Assembly: GCF_004522235.1 (NCBI RefSeq)
Contig: NZ_SDLT01000032.1
Coordinates: 1 to 64,000, forward strand
Origin: Amycolatopsis nivea
Lineage (GTDB): Bacteria; Actinomycetota; Actinomycetes; Mycobacteriales; Pseudonocardiaceae
Direction of reading: 5' to 3'
DNA: 64,000 bases
The position numbers and the translations under genes are program-made. The notes under the pieces were generated by a model, which was not told where the DNA came from, searched no databases, and saw only the letters and a list, made by a program, of their open reading frames with translations. Positions 39,256 through 47,597 of this stretch are shown here, piece after piece; the stretch's first letter is position 1; each line of letters begins with the position of its first letter.

Positions 39256-39549
39256 ATGGGAACGGGTTTCGAGGTCGCTCCGAGGGAGGTCGTGACCGCG
39301 GCCGGACGGGCGCACCAGGCGGCGGCGACCGTGCGGACGGTCGACCTCGCGGGCGCGCTCGCCGGGGTCGGGCTGTCCGGCGGCACGAGCGCGGCGGCGG
39401 CGGATCGGCTGTCCGACACCTGGGGCCGCGTCGTTCCGAAGTGGACCGCCGACACCGAGGCTTATGCGGAGAACCTCGACCAGGCCGCGGCCGGCTACCG
39501 CGACAGCGACCAGAACGCGGCCGGCGAGATCGCGGCGGCGGGCCGATGA
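39256..39549 (+). CDS. EspC/WXG100-like type VII secretion-associated protein
   Basis: A 97-residue helical-hairpin protein. The opening TGFEVAPREVVTAAGRAHQAAATVRTV and the ending WTADTEAYAENLDQAAAGYRDSDQNAAGEI resemble the ESX/EspC-type proteins that contain YxxxD-like secretion motifs (Y-R-D-S-D). ATG 39256 has GGGGGA 7 bases upstream; ATG 39250 is possible. The stop overlaps the DUF1023 hydrolase start (ATGA). It is probably a partner for export of the downstream protein, but no ESX core genes are in the window. Confidence 0.72.
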   Translation: MGTGFEVAPREVVTAAGRAHQAAATVRTVDLAGALAGVGLSGGTSAAAADRLSDTWGRVVPKWTADTEAYAENLDQAAAGYRDSDQNAAGEIAAAGR

Positions 39550-41045
39550 TCACCTGGGGAGACGTCCGGCGCTGGAACCCGGCTGACCTCGCCGCGGCGG
39601 TCGACGCGCTCGGCGCCCGGGCCGCGCGGCTCACCGCGGCGAACGACGACGCCGACGCCATGACGAAGTTCGGTGCCTGGCAAGGCGACGCGGCAGACGC
39701 GGCGACCGCCAAAGGCACTGCGCTCACGGCGGAATTGCGGCAGTTGACCACCGACGTGTCGGCGGTCCGGCGCGGGGTGCACGACGCGCAGCTGGCGGTC
39801 GAGCGGATCAGCTCGGCGGTGCGCGACGTCGACGATTTCGCCTCGCGCAACGGAATGCGGATCGACGACGGCGGCGGGGTCAGCGGAGAACCCGAGCGGC
39901 AAGCCGAGGTCGCCGACCGGGTCGGCCAGATTCTCCGCGACGCCACCGCGGTCGACGCGGACCTCACCGTCGTGCTCGATCGCGCGGCGAAGGGCGAAAG
40001 CGGCGGGACGGGCGTCGTCGCGCTGGCGATGGCGACCAGCAGCCAGCCGAAACCGAACGGCACCCCGGCGGAGAACCGGGCGTGGTGGGACAGTCTGTCC
40101 GACTCCGCGCAGTCCTCGATCCTGCGCGACAACCCGGATCTGATCCGCAACCTCGACGGCATCCCAGTGGTCGATCGCGACGCGGCGAATCGCGTTGTGC
40201 TGCAACAGGAAATCGACAAGCGCAAGGGCGACGACGCGCAACTCCGCGGCCTCACCGCGATCCGCGACCGGCTCGCGGCCACCGGCGACGGCAAACCGCC
40301 CGCCTTCCTGATCTCGCTCGACGTCAGCGGCGACGGCACCGCGGTGGTCGCGGCCGGAAACCCGGACACCGCGGCGAATGTCGCGACCTACGTGCCCGGC
40401 ACCGGCAGCGAACTGGCCAAGATCGGCGGCGACCTCGGCCGGTCGGACAAGATGTGGCAGTCGGCGACGATGGCGGGCTCGCCGTCGACCTCGGTGATCA
40501 CCTGGGTCGGCTACGACGCGCCGGATGAACTCGTGAACGCCGCCAGCGAGAAATACGCCGACGGCGGCAAAGCGGCGTTGTCGAAATTCGAGGACGGACT
40601 GCGGGCATCGCACGAAGGCGCGCCGTCGCACAACACTGTGCTGGGCCACAGCTATGGCACGACGGTAATCGGCCACGCGGCTCGCGACGGCGGCCTCAAT
40701 GCCGACGACCTGATCTTCGCCGGCAGCCCCGGTGTCGGCGTCGAGCACGCGAACCAACTGCACCTCGACGGCGTCCCGCAGGATCAAGTCGCCCAGCACG
40801 TGCACTCGACGGTCGCGGAACACGACCTCATCAAGATCACCAACATCGGCGTCGGCGGCCATGACCCGCTCGGCCCGAGCCCGACCGGCGACGGATTCGG
40901 CGGCCAGGTCTTCGAGTCCGCGCCGGGCGACAAGGGCCCGTGGTACGAGGGCGGTCTGTCCGGGGCCGCGCACAGCCAATACTGGGAGGACAACAACCCG
41001 TCGCTGCGCAGCTTCGGCCGGATCATCGCCGGGTTGCCGGCGTGA
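39546..41045 (+). CDS. DUF1023 alpha/beta hydrolase, WXG100-fused type
   Basis: A 499-residue protein. The N-terminal 180 residues are helical and contain WNPADLAAAVDALGARAARLTAANDDADA, resembling an ESX-type helical domain. The C-terminal 300 residues form a DUF1023 hydrolase with nucleophile elbow VLGHSYGTTVIG, and FAGSPGVGV as the following strand; late His region VAEHDLIKITNIGVGGHDPLG. It lacks a classical signal peptide, so export by a type VII-like route with the preceding EspC-like protein is likely. It is translationally coupled to both neighbours (ATGA and GTGA overlaps). Confidence 0.88.
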   Translation: MITWGDVRRWNPADLAAAVDALGARAARLTAANDDADAMTKFGAWQGDAADAATAKGTALTAELRQLTTDVSAVRRGVHDAQLAVERISSAVRDVDDFASRNGMRIDDGGGVSGEPERQAEVADRVGQILRDATAVDADLTVVLDRAAKGESGGTGVVALAMATSSQPKPNGTPAENRAWWDSLSDSAQSSILRDNPDLIRNLDGIPVVDRDAANRVVLQQEIDKRKGDDAQLRGLTAIRDRLAATGDGKPPAFLISLDVSGDGTAVVAAGNPDTAANVATYVPGTGSELAKIGGDLGRSDKMWQSATMAGSPSTSVITWVGYDAPDELVNAASEKYADGGKAALSKFEDGLRASHEGAPSHNTVLGHSYGTTVIGHAARDGGLNADDLIFAGSPGVGVEHANQLHLDGVPQDQVAQHVHSTVAEHDLIKITNIGVGGHDPLGPSPTGDGFGGQVFESAPGDKGPWYEGGLSGAAHSQYWEDNNPSLRSFGRIIAGLPA

Positions 41046-41659
41046 CGGCGCGCCGCACCGCGCTGGCCTGCCTCGCCGCCCTTCCTCTCGTAGCCTGCTC
41101 CCCAGGAGGTGAAGCCATGACCACCACGATCACCGAAACCGAAGCCCGCGACCGGGTCGAGGGCTATGTGCGCGCCGTGTTCGCGGTGCTGCCCGCGCCG
41201 GCCGCGCGGGAACTGTTCTCCCGCAACCGGTCCGAATGCACCGACCCGACCGACAACGGTCCGGCGGGGCGGTACGAAATCTCCGCCACCTACGAGGTGA
41301 CCGGCCTCGAACCGGACACCTTCACGGCGCAGTTCGACGCCGTCGTGGATTGGTGGCAGGGGCACGGCTTCACGGTGCTGACCGACCGGCGGCCGACCGA
41401 CCAGTACGTCTTCGCGCGCAACGAGCGGGACGGCTTCGACATGTCGTTGCAGGCAAACGAACTCGGGAAGCTTTACCTCGGCGCGACGTCGCCGTGCGTC
41501 TGGCCGAAGGGCACTCCCGAGGCCGCGCCCGAGGCGGTCGTAGAAGAAGAGGAAGTCGCGGAAGCTCCGGAGCCCGAGCGTCCCCGACCGCGCCGCGCGC
41601 CGGTGGACGACGAGGACTTCGGCCAGACGTCCTGGTCGGACGGAGGCGCCGCGTTCTGA
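41042..41659 (+). CDS. putative lipoprotein of the type VII-like cassette
   Basis: A 205-residue protein. It starts with RRTALACLAALPLVAC: a charged N-terminus, hydrophobic stretch and lipobox LVAC near residue 19. The GTG at 41042 overlaps the hydrolase stop. An internal ATG (41117), with AGGAGG upstream, would delete the lipobox, so I prefer the longer form. The mature part has no known fold: YEISATYEVTGLEPDTF and WWQGHGF segments, then an acidic and proline-rich C-terminus. It is probably surface anchored. Confidence 0.7.
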   Translation: MTARRTALACLAALPLVACSPGGEAMTTTITETEARDRVEGYVRAVFAVLPAPAARELFSRNRSECTDPTDNGPAGRYEISATYEVTGLEPDTFTAQFDAVVDWWQGHGFTVLTDRRPTDQYVFARNERDGFDMSLQANELGKLYLGATSPCVWPKGTPEAAPEAVVEEEEVAEAPEPERPRPRRAPVDDEDFGQTSWSDGGAAF

Positions 41660-41706
41660 TCACTCGCGGGTAGAGTGGACTCTCAGGTCCAATCAGGAGG
41701 CAGGCG

Positions 41707-42294
41707 ATGACGCTCACGCGCAAGGGCGAGGCCACGCGACAGCGGATCGTGGAGGGCGCGGCCGAGGTGATCCGCGAGCGCGGCGTGCTCGCGACGACGC
41801 TCGATGACGTCCGCGCGCAGACCAGGACCAGCAAAAGCCAGCTGTTCCACTACTTCCCGGACGGCAAGGAAGAGCTGCTGCTGGCCGTCGCGCGCTGGGA
41901 GGCGGACCGGGTGCTGGAGGTGCAGCAGCCGTCGCTCGGCGCGCTGCGCACCTGGGACGACTTCCGGACCTGGCAGCAGGTGGTGCTCGGGCACTACACC
42001 GAGCAGGGCAGGCATTGCCCGCTGAACGTGGTGATGTCGCAGATCGGCCGCAACACCCCGGGCGCGCAGGCGGTGGTGACGCAGCTGATGGAGCGCTGGC
42101 TGTGCGAGCTGACCGCGGGGATCGAGAACCTGCGGGCGGCGGGGGAGACCCGGCCAGGGCTGGATCCGAAGCGGGCCGCGTCGGCGCTGCTGGCCGGGGT
42201 GCAAGGCGGGGTGCTGATGCTGCTGACCACGGGGGAGCCGCAACACCTCGAAGCCGCGCTCGAAGTCGGTATCGCCGGGTTGCGCGCCGCTTAG
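41707..42294 (+). CDS. TetR family regulator
   Basis: A 195-residue repressor. The helix-turn-helix reads GVLATTLDDVRAQTRTSKSQLFHYFPDGKEELLLAVARWE (about residues 25-65), and the C-terminal domain resembles the YxaF/LmrA type with GRHCPLNVVMSQIG. The short gap upstream (41660-41706) contains TGGAC-TCTCA-GGTCCA, a small inverted repeat that may be its operator. The adjacent lipoprotein cassette is not an obvious target. A strong hairpin follows. Confidence 0.92.
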   Translation: MTLTRKGEATRQRIVEGAAEVIRERGVLATTLDDVRAQTRTSKSQLFHYFPDGKEELLLAVARWEADRVLEVQQPSLGALRTWDDFRTWQQVVLGHYTEQGRHCPLNVVMSQIGRNTPGAQAVVTQLMERWLCELTAGIENLRAAGETRPGLDPKRAASALLAGVQGGVLMLLTTGEPQHLEAALEVGIAGLRAA

Positions 42295-42303
42295 CCGAAG
42301 TAC

Positions 42304-42350
42304 GTGAAGGGCTCCTTGCGGGAATCGGATTCCGGCAAGGAGCCCTTCAC
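42304..42350. terminator. long bidirectional hairpin terminator
   Basis: Arms 42304-42319 (GTGAAGGGCTCCTTGC) and 42335-42350 are exact complements, and the interior GGAATC/GATTCC also pairs. Located between the TetR stop (42294) and the convergent YceI gene end (42367), so it serves both. Confidence 0.85.
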
Positions 42351-42366
42351 GGACAGCTGGGGCGGT

Positions 42367-42924
42367 TCAGGCGTTCTTGATCGCGGAGATCTCGAACTCG
42401 AGGGTGATCTTGTCCGAGACCAGCACGCCGCCGGTCTCGAGCGCGGCGTTGAAGGTGACGCCGTAGTCGCTGCGGTTGATCGAGGTCGAGCCCTCGAAGC
42501 CGACGCGGTCGTTGCCGAACGGGTCCTTCGCCGAGCCGCCGAACTCGAACGGGATGGTGACCTGCTTGGTGACGTCCTTGACGGTCAGGTCGCCGGTCAC
42601 GTCGAAGGTGTCCTCGCCGGTCTGCGCGATCCCGGTGGAGGTGAAGGTGATGGTCGGGAACTGGTCGCAGGACAGGAAGTCGTTGTTGCGCAGGTGACCG
42701 TCGCGGTCGGCGTTGCGGGTGTCGACGCTCTTCGTCTGGATGGTGACGTTCGCGCTCGAGTTGGCCGGGTTCTCGCCGTCCAGGGTGAACGAGCCCTCGA
42801 ACTCGTTGAAGGAGCCGCGGACCTTGGTGACCATGGCGTGGCGGGCGACGAAGCCGATCCGGCTGTGCGAGCCGTCGATCGTGTAGGTGCCGGTCAGGTG
42901 GGAGTAGGTGGTCGCGCTGGTCAT
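42367..42924 (-). CDS. YceI-like lipid/isoprenoid-binding protein
   Basis: A 185-residue YceI-family lipocalin-like barrel: GTYTIDGSHSRIGFVARHAMVTKVRGSFNEFEG at the N-terminus, the VDTRNADRDGHLRNNDFL box, and VTGDLTVKDVTKQVTIPFEFGG, then TSINRSDYGV near the C-terminus. These are the standard conserved segments. It has no signal peptide, so it is likely cytosolic. It is divergent from a MarR gene with palindromes between; control by that MarR protein is likely. Confidence 0.95.
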   Translation of the reverse strand: MTSATTYSHLTGTYTIDGSHSRIGFVARHAMVTKVRGSFNEFEGSFTLDGENPANSSANVTIQTKSVDTRNADRDGHLRNNDFLSCDQFPTITFTSTGIAQTGEDTFDVTGDLTVKDVTKQVTIPFEFGGSAKDPFGNDRVGFEGSTSINRSDYGVTFNAALETGGVLVSDKITLEFEISAIKNA

Positions 42925-42948
42925 GAGTTCCGTTCCTTCGGGTCCTTG

Positions 42949-42962
42949 GTTGAGTGTTCAAC
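42949..42962. promoter_or_regulatory. MarR-type palindrome upstream of YceI
   Basis: GTTGA-GTGT-TCAAC, a perfect 5-bp inverted repeat 25 bases before the YceI start. A second repeat, TTGC-GCGA-GCAA, lies at 42988-42999 in front of the MarR gene. Both are plausible sites for the divergent MarR protein. Confidence 0.6.
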
Positions 42963-43021
42963 TAGCACTGTAGCCCACAATAACTGATTGCGCGAGCAAG
43001 TGTCGGATATACTCCTCGTCT

Positions 43022-43510
43022 GTGGTGAACAGAACCCCGCTGACCAGCGAAGAAGAGGCAGTGTGGCGTCCGTTGATGCGGGTCGTCACAGTGCTGCCGA
43101 GGGCTCTCGAGGACCAGTTCGCGCACGACACCGGCGTCTCGCTGACGGATTACACCGTGCTCGTGTCGCTCTCGGAAGCGCCCGAAGGCAGGCTGCGGCT
43201 CACCGATCTGGCGGAGTCCGCGGCGCTGTCGCTGAGCCGGATCAGCCGGGTCGTCGAGGCCATGGTGCGCCGCGGCCTGGTCCAGAAGGTGAAATGCCCG
43301 CAGGACCGCCGGGCCGCGCACGCGACGCTCACCGAACTGGGGCGGGCGAAGCTCGCCGCCGCGTACCCCGGGCATCTCGAGCGCGTGCGCTCGTACCTGT
43401 TCGACCACCTCTCGCCCGAGGAGGTCCGCGCCGCGGGCCCGATCCTCGCCCGGCTGGCCGCCGCGCTGGAGCCGCCGGACTGTCCCGCCTGCCCGGACGA
43501 TCAGACCTGA
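43022..43510 (+). CDS. MarR family regulator
   Basis: A 162-residue winged-helix protein: TDLAESAALSLSRISRVVEAMVRRGLVQKVKCPQDRRAAHATLTELG with the DRR wing motif at about residues 98-101. GTG 43022 (a second GTG follows directly) gives the common length. It is divergent from YceI and precedes the reductase gene by 21 bases, so it may control both. MarR proteins of this kind often sense phenolics and quinones, consistent with a quinone-reductase neighbour. Confidence 0.9.
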   Translation: MVNRTPLTSEEEAVWRPLMRVVTVLPRALEDQFAHDTGVSLTDYTVLVSLSEAPEGRLRLTDLAESAALSLSRISRVVEAMVRRGLVQKVKCPQDRRAAHATLTELGRAKLAAAYPGHLERVRSYLFDHLSPEEVRAAGPILARLAAALEPPDCPACPDDQT

Positions 43511-43531
43511 CTCCGCGACGAAAGGGTTCCG

Positions 43532-44518
43532 ATGCCCGACCAGGGTGAGTTCAAGCGCGACACGAACTACATCTCCGACCGCATCACCGCCGACGGCCGC
43601 GACGGCTGGCCGGTGGAGCCGGGCCGCTACCGCCTGGTGATCGCGCGCGCGTGCCCGTGGGCGAACCGCGCGTCGATCGTGCGCAGGCTGCTCGGCCTCG
43701 AAGAGGTGCTGTCGATGGGCCTGTGCGGTCCGACGCACGACGAGCGCAGCTGGACTTTCGACCTCGACCCCGGCGGCCGCGACCCGGTGCTCGGCATCGA
43801 ACGGCTGCAGGAGGCGTTTTTCGCGCGGTATCCGGACTATCCGCGCGGGATCACCGTTCCGTCCATTGTGGATGTCCCAAGTGGACGGGTGGTGACGAAC
43901 GACTTCAAGCAGATCACCGTCGATCTGTCGCTGGAATGGGGCGCCTACCATCGCGACGGCGCGCCCGAGCTGTATCCGGAACGGCTGCGCGACGAGATCG
44001 AGGACGTCGCGGAGAAGGTCTTCCGGGATGTGAACAACGGCGTGTACAAAGCGGGTTTCGCCACTTCGCAGGAGGCGTACGAAGAGGCGTACCGCGCGTT
44101 GTTCTCCCGGCTGGACTGGCTGTCCGAGCGGCTGTCCGGCCAGCGATACCTGGTGGGCGACACGATCACCGAGGCGGACGTGCGGCTGTTCACGACCCTG
44201 GTTCGCTTCGACGCGGTGTACCACGGGCATTTCAAGTGCAACCGGCAGAAGCTCGCGGAGATGCCGGTGCTGTGGGGGTACGCGCGGGATCTGTTCCAGA
44301 CGCCCGGTTTCGGGGACACGATCGATTTCGGGCAGATCAAGGAGCATTACTACGTGGTGCACCGGAACGTGAACCCGACCGGGATCGTGCCGCTGGGGCC
44401 GGACCTGTCGGGGTGGCTGACGCCGCACGGACGGGAGGAGTTGGGCGGAAGGCCGTTCGGAGACGGGACCCCGCCGGGGCCGCCGGCGGGGGAGCGGGTG
44501 CCTGAACTGGGGTCGTGA
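43532..44518 (+). CDS. glutathionyl-hydroquinone reductase-like GST (ECM4/YqjG family)
   Basis: A 328-residue thioredoxin-fold plus helical-domain protein. The active-site motif ACPWANR has the catalytic Cys at about residue 40, and the family signature follows: GITVPSIVDVPSGRVVTNDFKQI and a C-terminal GST domain with LSGQRYLVGDTITEADVRLFTTLVRFDAVYHGHFKCN. The family reduces thiol-hydroquinone conjugates. Actinomycetes use mycothiol, so the physiological thiol may differ. It is downstream of a MarR gene, fitting quinone-responsive control. ATG 43532 has AAAGGG upstream. Confidence 0.93.
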   Translation: MPDQGEFKRDTNYISDRITADGRDGWPVEPGRYRLVIARACPWANRASIVRRLLGLEEVLSMGLCGPTHDERSWTFDLDPGGRDPVLGIERLQEAFFARYPDYPRGITVPSIVDVPSGRVVTNDFKQITVDLSLEWGAYHRDGAPELYPERLRDEIEDVAEKVFRDVNNGVYKAGFATSQEAYEEAYRALFSRLDWLSERLSGQRYLVGDTITEADVRLFTTLVRFDAVYHGHFKCNRQKLAEMPVLWGYARDLFQTPGFGDTIDFGQIKEHYYVVHRNVNPTGIVPLGPDLSGWLTPHGREELGGRPFGDGTPPGPPAGERVPELGS

Positions 44519-44528
44519 GATCCGCGAG

Positions 44529-45071
44529 TCAGTCCGCGTTTTGCCGACTCCGGTAGGCCGCGACGCTGGCCCGGTGCGCGCAATTCCGGGTGCAGTACTG
44601 CTTCGAGCCGTTGCGCGACAGGTCGACGAAAGTAGCTCGGCAGTTCAGTCCTGCGCAGACGCCGAGGCGCGACGGACCGTGGGTGGCGATCACGGAGGCC
44701 AGTGCGCTGAGCGTGGTCGCCGCCAGATGTGCTGAGCAGCGGTCGGTGTCGGAAGTCACCTCGGTCCACCAGCGGTCGTCCTCGTGCCGCAGTTCCGGGG
44801 TGGCTCGGCTGTCCCGTAGCCCGGCATTGATCAGGGCCGCGGCTTCGACCGCGTCGGTGCTCGCTCGTTCCAGCACGGCGCGCACGGTCTCGCGCAACTC
44901 GCGGACTTCTGCCAGGTCGGCGCGGGTGAGACGGCGTGAAGGCGCGGCCGCGGGATGGCCGGCGAGGAAGTCCCGCAGCTGCTCCACGGTCTCGAGCGCG
45001 TCCTCTCCCTTGATCGGCCGCAAAGTGTTGGCGAGGTCGACGGCCGTCTGCACGTGATACGCATCCAGCAT
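44529..45071 (-). CDS. ABATE/CGNR zinc-finger protein
   Basis: A 180-residue regulator-like protein. The N-terminal ABATE domain (YHVQTAVDLANTLRPIKGED, with the LRDFL and RADLAEVRELRETVRAVLE segments) is followed by the CGNR-type zinc finger VCAGLNCRATFVDLSRNGSKQYCTRNCAHRASVAAYRSR, with four cysteines as zinc ligands. Probable DNA-binding, possibly stress-related. ATG 45071 with GAGGAG upstream is preferred to ATG 45110, which adds 13 atypical residues. It is divergent from the MFS gene, which it may regulate. Confidence 0.92.
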   Translation of the reverse strand: MLDAYHVQTAVDLANTLRPIKGEDALETVEQLRDFLAGHPAAAPSRRLTRADLAEVRELRETVRAVLERASTDAVEAAALINAGLRDSRATPELRHEDDRWWTEVTSDTDRCSAHLAATTLSALASVIATHGPSRLGVCAGLNCRATFVDLSRNGSKQYCTRNCAHRASVAAYRSRQNAD

Positions 45072-45099
45072 TTGACGTGTCTCCTCGTGTCTTCGTACT

Positions 45100-46503
45100 G
45101 TGACACCCATGGGTGCGTTCGCGTGTCACAGGATACCTGCGGCGGAAGCTGCGAGCGCGGACGGGCGGCGGCTGGGGCTGACGCTGGGGATGCTGGTGCT
45201 GCCGATGTATGTGGCGCTGGGCGCGCCGGCGGTGGCGCTGCCTGCCATCGGCCGCGCGCTCGCGGTGCCGTTCGGGGCCACGGCCTGGATTCTCGCCGCG
45301 TGGTCGCTGACCTCCGCGCTCGCGATGCCGGTCGCGGGCCGGTTGATGGCCCGGTGGAGTCCGCTGCGGGTGCTCGTCGCCGGAGTCGTGGTGCTCGCCG
45401 CGGGCTCGGTGCTCGCCGGGGCGGGTTCGACGCTGCCGGTCGTGATCGCCGGTCGGCTGATCGGCGGCGCGGGGGCGGGTGCGACCGTGATCGCCGTCTT
45501 CGCCGCGGCCACCGCTCTTCCTGGGCGGGAACGGATTCGCGCGCTGGGAATCATCGCGGCCGCCAGCGCGACGGCGTCGGCGTGCGGAACGCTGCTGGGC
45601 GGGGCGGTCACTGCATGGCTGGGGTGGCGTGCCGTGCTCGCGCTCCCGGCCCTCGCGCTGCCCTTGCTGCTGGCTGTGGTGGCGCGCAGGCGCACGTTCA
45701 CGCGGACCGACGGTGGTGAGCGGGACGGGCGGCTCGACATTGTCGGCGCGGCTGTGCTGTCGGTGCTCGCTGGCTCCTTGATCGCGTTGCTGCAAGCGCG
45801 TTCGGTCGGCCTGCCCGCTCCGGTCACCGTCGCCGTGGCTGTCGCCGGTGTGCTCGCCGCGGCGGGACTGTGGCGGCGCGTGCGGCGCTTGCCCGACGGG
45901 TTCGTGCCTCGGCGGGTGATCGCAGCACACGGCTTCCTGCCAGCCGGTCTGATCGGCGGGACGGTCTTCGCCGGTTACTACGGGGTGCTGTTCGTCGCCC
46001 CGTCCCTGATCGAACAGGCCACCGGCGGCGGTGCCCTTGAAGCTGGCGCGATCTTGGTCCCGGCCGCCGCCTGCTCAGTGCTGGCCGGGAGACTAGTGGG
46101 CACCCTGCACGACCGGTTCACCAGTTGGTAGATGGCGGCCGGACTCGCGGGACTCACTGTCGTCGGGGTCCTCGTGGTCGCGGTCTTCGACGGGCCGGTC
46201 GCGGTGGTCATCGGCGCGGCGCTCACCGTGTGCGGGTTCGCCGGTTCCCAGGCCGTACTTGTCGGCCTCGCGCCGGAACTGGTCGCCGCGGATGATCGCG
46301 ATACCGCACAGGGCCTGTTCAACTTCATGACCGCTTTGGGCGGCGGAATCGGCCCGGCCGCGGTCGCGGGTCTGTCCGGCCTCGTGCCGATGCCGGTGGC
46401 CCTCGCGGTACTCGCGGCCCTCCCGCTGGCCGGAGTCGTTCTCAGCCAGTCCCGGAAAGGAGCCCGCCGTGGCCGCCGAGCCATTCAAAGTCAGTGTCAG
46501 TGA
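45100..46503 (+). pseudogene. MFS transporter split by an in-frame TAG
   Basis: The first part, 45100-46131, covers helices 1 to about 10 of a DHA-type MFS exporter (LGLTLGMLVLPMYVALGAPAVALPAIGRAL and VAGRLMARWSPLRVLVAG motif). At 46129-46131 TAG interrupts, and the same frame continues from 46132 with MAAGLAGLTVVGVLVVAVFDGPVAVV, APELVAADDRDTAQGLFNFMTALGGGIG and SRKGARRGRRAIQSQCQ, the final helices. Together about 467 residues. It may be a true pseudogene, readthrough, or a sequencing error. The MFS 3' end overlaps the epoxide hydrolase start at 46469. Confidence 0.82.
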
Positions 46504-47590
46504 AGCCGAGATCGCGGATCTGCGTGAACGATTGCGCCGAACGCGATGGCCCGAGGCCGAGCCGGTGGACGACTGGTCGCAGGGGTTGCCACTGGCTTAT
46601 GCGCAGGAACTGTGCCGCAGCTGGGCCGAGGACTACGACTTCGGGTTCGCCGAGCGGCTGAACGCTTTCCCGCAGTACCGCGAGACGATCGACGGGCTGG
46701 GCATCCACTTCCTGCATGTCCGCTCGCCGGAGCCGGACGCGTTCCCGCTCGTGCTCACGCACGGATGGCCGGGTTCGGTGCTGGAGTTCCTGGACGTCCT
46801 CGGCCCGCTGACCGATCCGCGCGCGCACGGCGGGGATCCGGCGGACGCGTTCCACGTGGTCGCGCCGTCGTTGCCCGGGTACGGCTGGAGTGACAAGCCG
46901 TCGAGGACCGGTTGGGGCGTCACCCGAATCGCGCGCGCCTGGGACACGTTGATGATCTCGCTGGGCTACGAACGGTACGGCGCGCAGGGCGGCGACTGGG
47001 GTTCGGCAGTGTCCGGCGCGCTGGGCGAGGTGGCTCCCGAGCGGGTCGCCGGCGTCCACCTGAACCTGGGGTCCGTGGCGGCGGGCACATTCGCTGACCC
47101 GACACCCGCGGAGCTGGCGAATCTTGAGGCAGAGAAGGAATTTCAGCGCACCGGCCGCGGATACTCGGCGCTCCAGGCGACCCGGCCGCAGACCCTCGGC
47201 TACGGCCTCACCGACTCCCCGGCGGGTCAAGCCGCCTGGATCGCCGAGAAGTTCTGGGCCTGGACGGACAACGACGGCCACCCCGAGGACGCGTTGCCGC
47301 GGCAGAAGATCCTCGACGAGATCTCGGTTTACTGGTTCACCGCGTCGGCCACGTCGTCGGCACGGCTGTACTGGGAGAGCTTCGCCAACTTCCGGGACAA
47401 GGTCACCGCGCCTTCCGGACTGTCGGTCTATCCGCGCGACATAACGCGTCCATCGCGGCGCGAGGCCGAACTGCGGTTCACCGACCTGCGCTGGTTCGAG
47501 GAACTGCCGCGTGGCGGTCACTTCGCCGCGCTGGAGCAACCGGAGTCGCTGGTCGAGCAGGTGCGGGGGTTCTTCCGTCTCTTCCGCTGA
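46469..47590 (+). CDS. epoxide hydrolase, EHN-type alpha/beta hydrolase
   Basis: A 373-residue enzyme. The N-terminal EHN cap (SEAEIADLRERLRRTRWPEAEPVDDWSQGLPL) precedes the alpha/beta core: HGWPGSVLEF (oxyanion HGWPGS), nucleophile Asp in GGDWGS (about residue 177), the acid/base Tyr region in YWFTASATSSARLYWE, and the final His in ELPRGGHFAALE. This is the juvenile-hormone/microsomal type epoxide hydrolase. GTG 46469 (with GGAGCCC upstream) begins inside the MFS 3' end. The physiological epoxide is unknown; detoxification is the usual role. Confidence 0.92.
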   Translation: MAAEPFKVSVSEAEIADLRERLRRTRWPEAEPVDDWSQGLPLAYAQELCRSWAEDYDFGFAERLNAFPQYRETIDGLGIHFLHVRSPEPDAFPLVLTHGWPGSVLEFLDVLGPLTDPRAHGGDPADAFHVVAPSLPGYGWSDKPSRTGWGVTRIARAWDTLMISLGYERYGAQGGDWGSAVSGALGEVAPERVAGVHLNLGSVAAGTFADPTPAELANLEAEKEFQRTGRGYSALQATRPQTLGYGLTDSPAGQAAWIAEKFWAWTDNDGHPEDALPRQKILDEISVYWFTASATSSARLYWESFANFRDKVTAPSGLSVYPRDITRPSRREAELRFTDLRWFEELPRGGHFAALEQPESLVEQVRGFFRLFR

Positions 47591-47597
47591 CCGTCCG

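Noticed and set aside
39546..41045. Toxin-immunity pair formed by DUF1023 hydrolase and lipoprotein
   Set aside because: Order and overlaps would allow it, but no toxin motif or immunity family is recognised, so it is kept as a secretion-associated cassette only.
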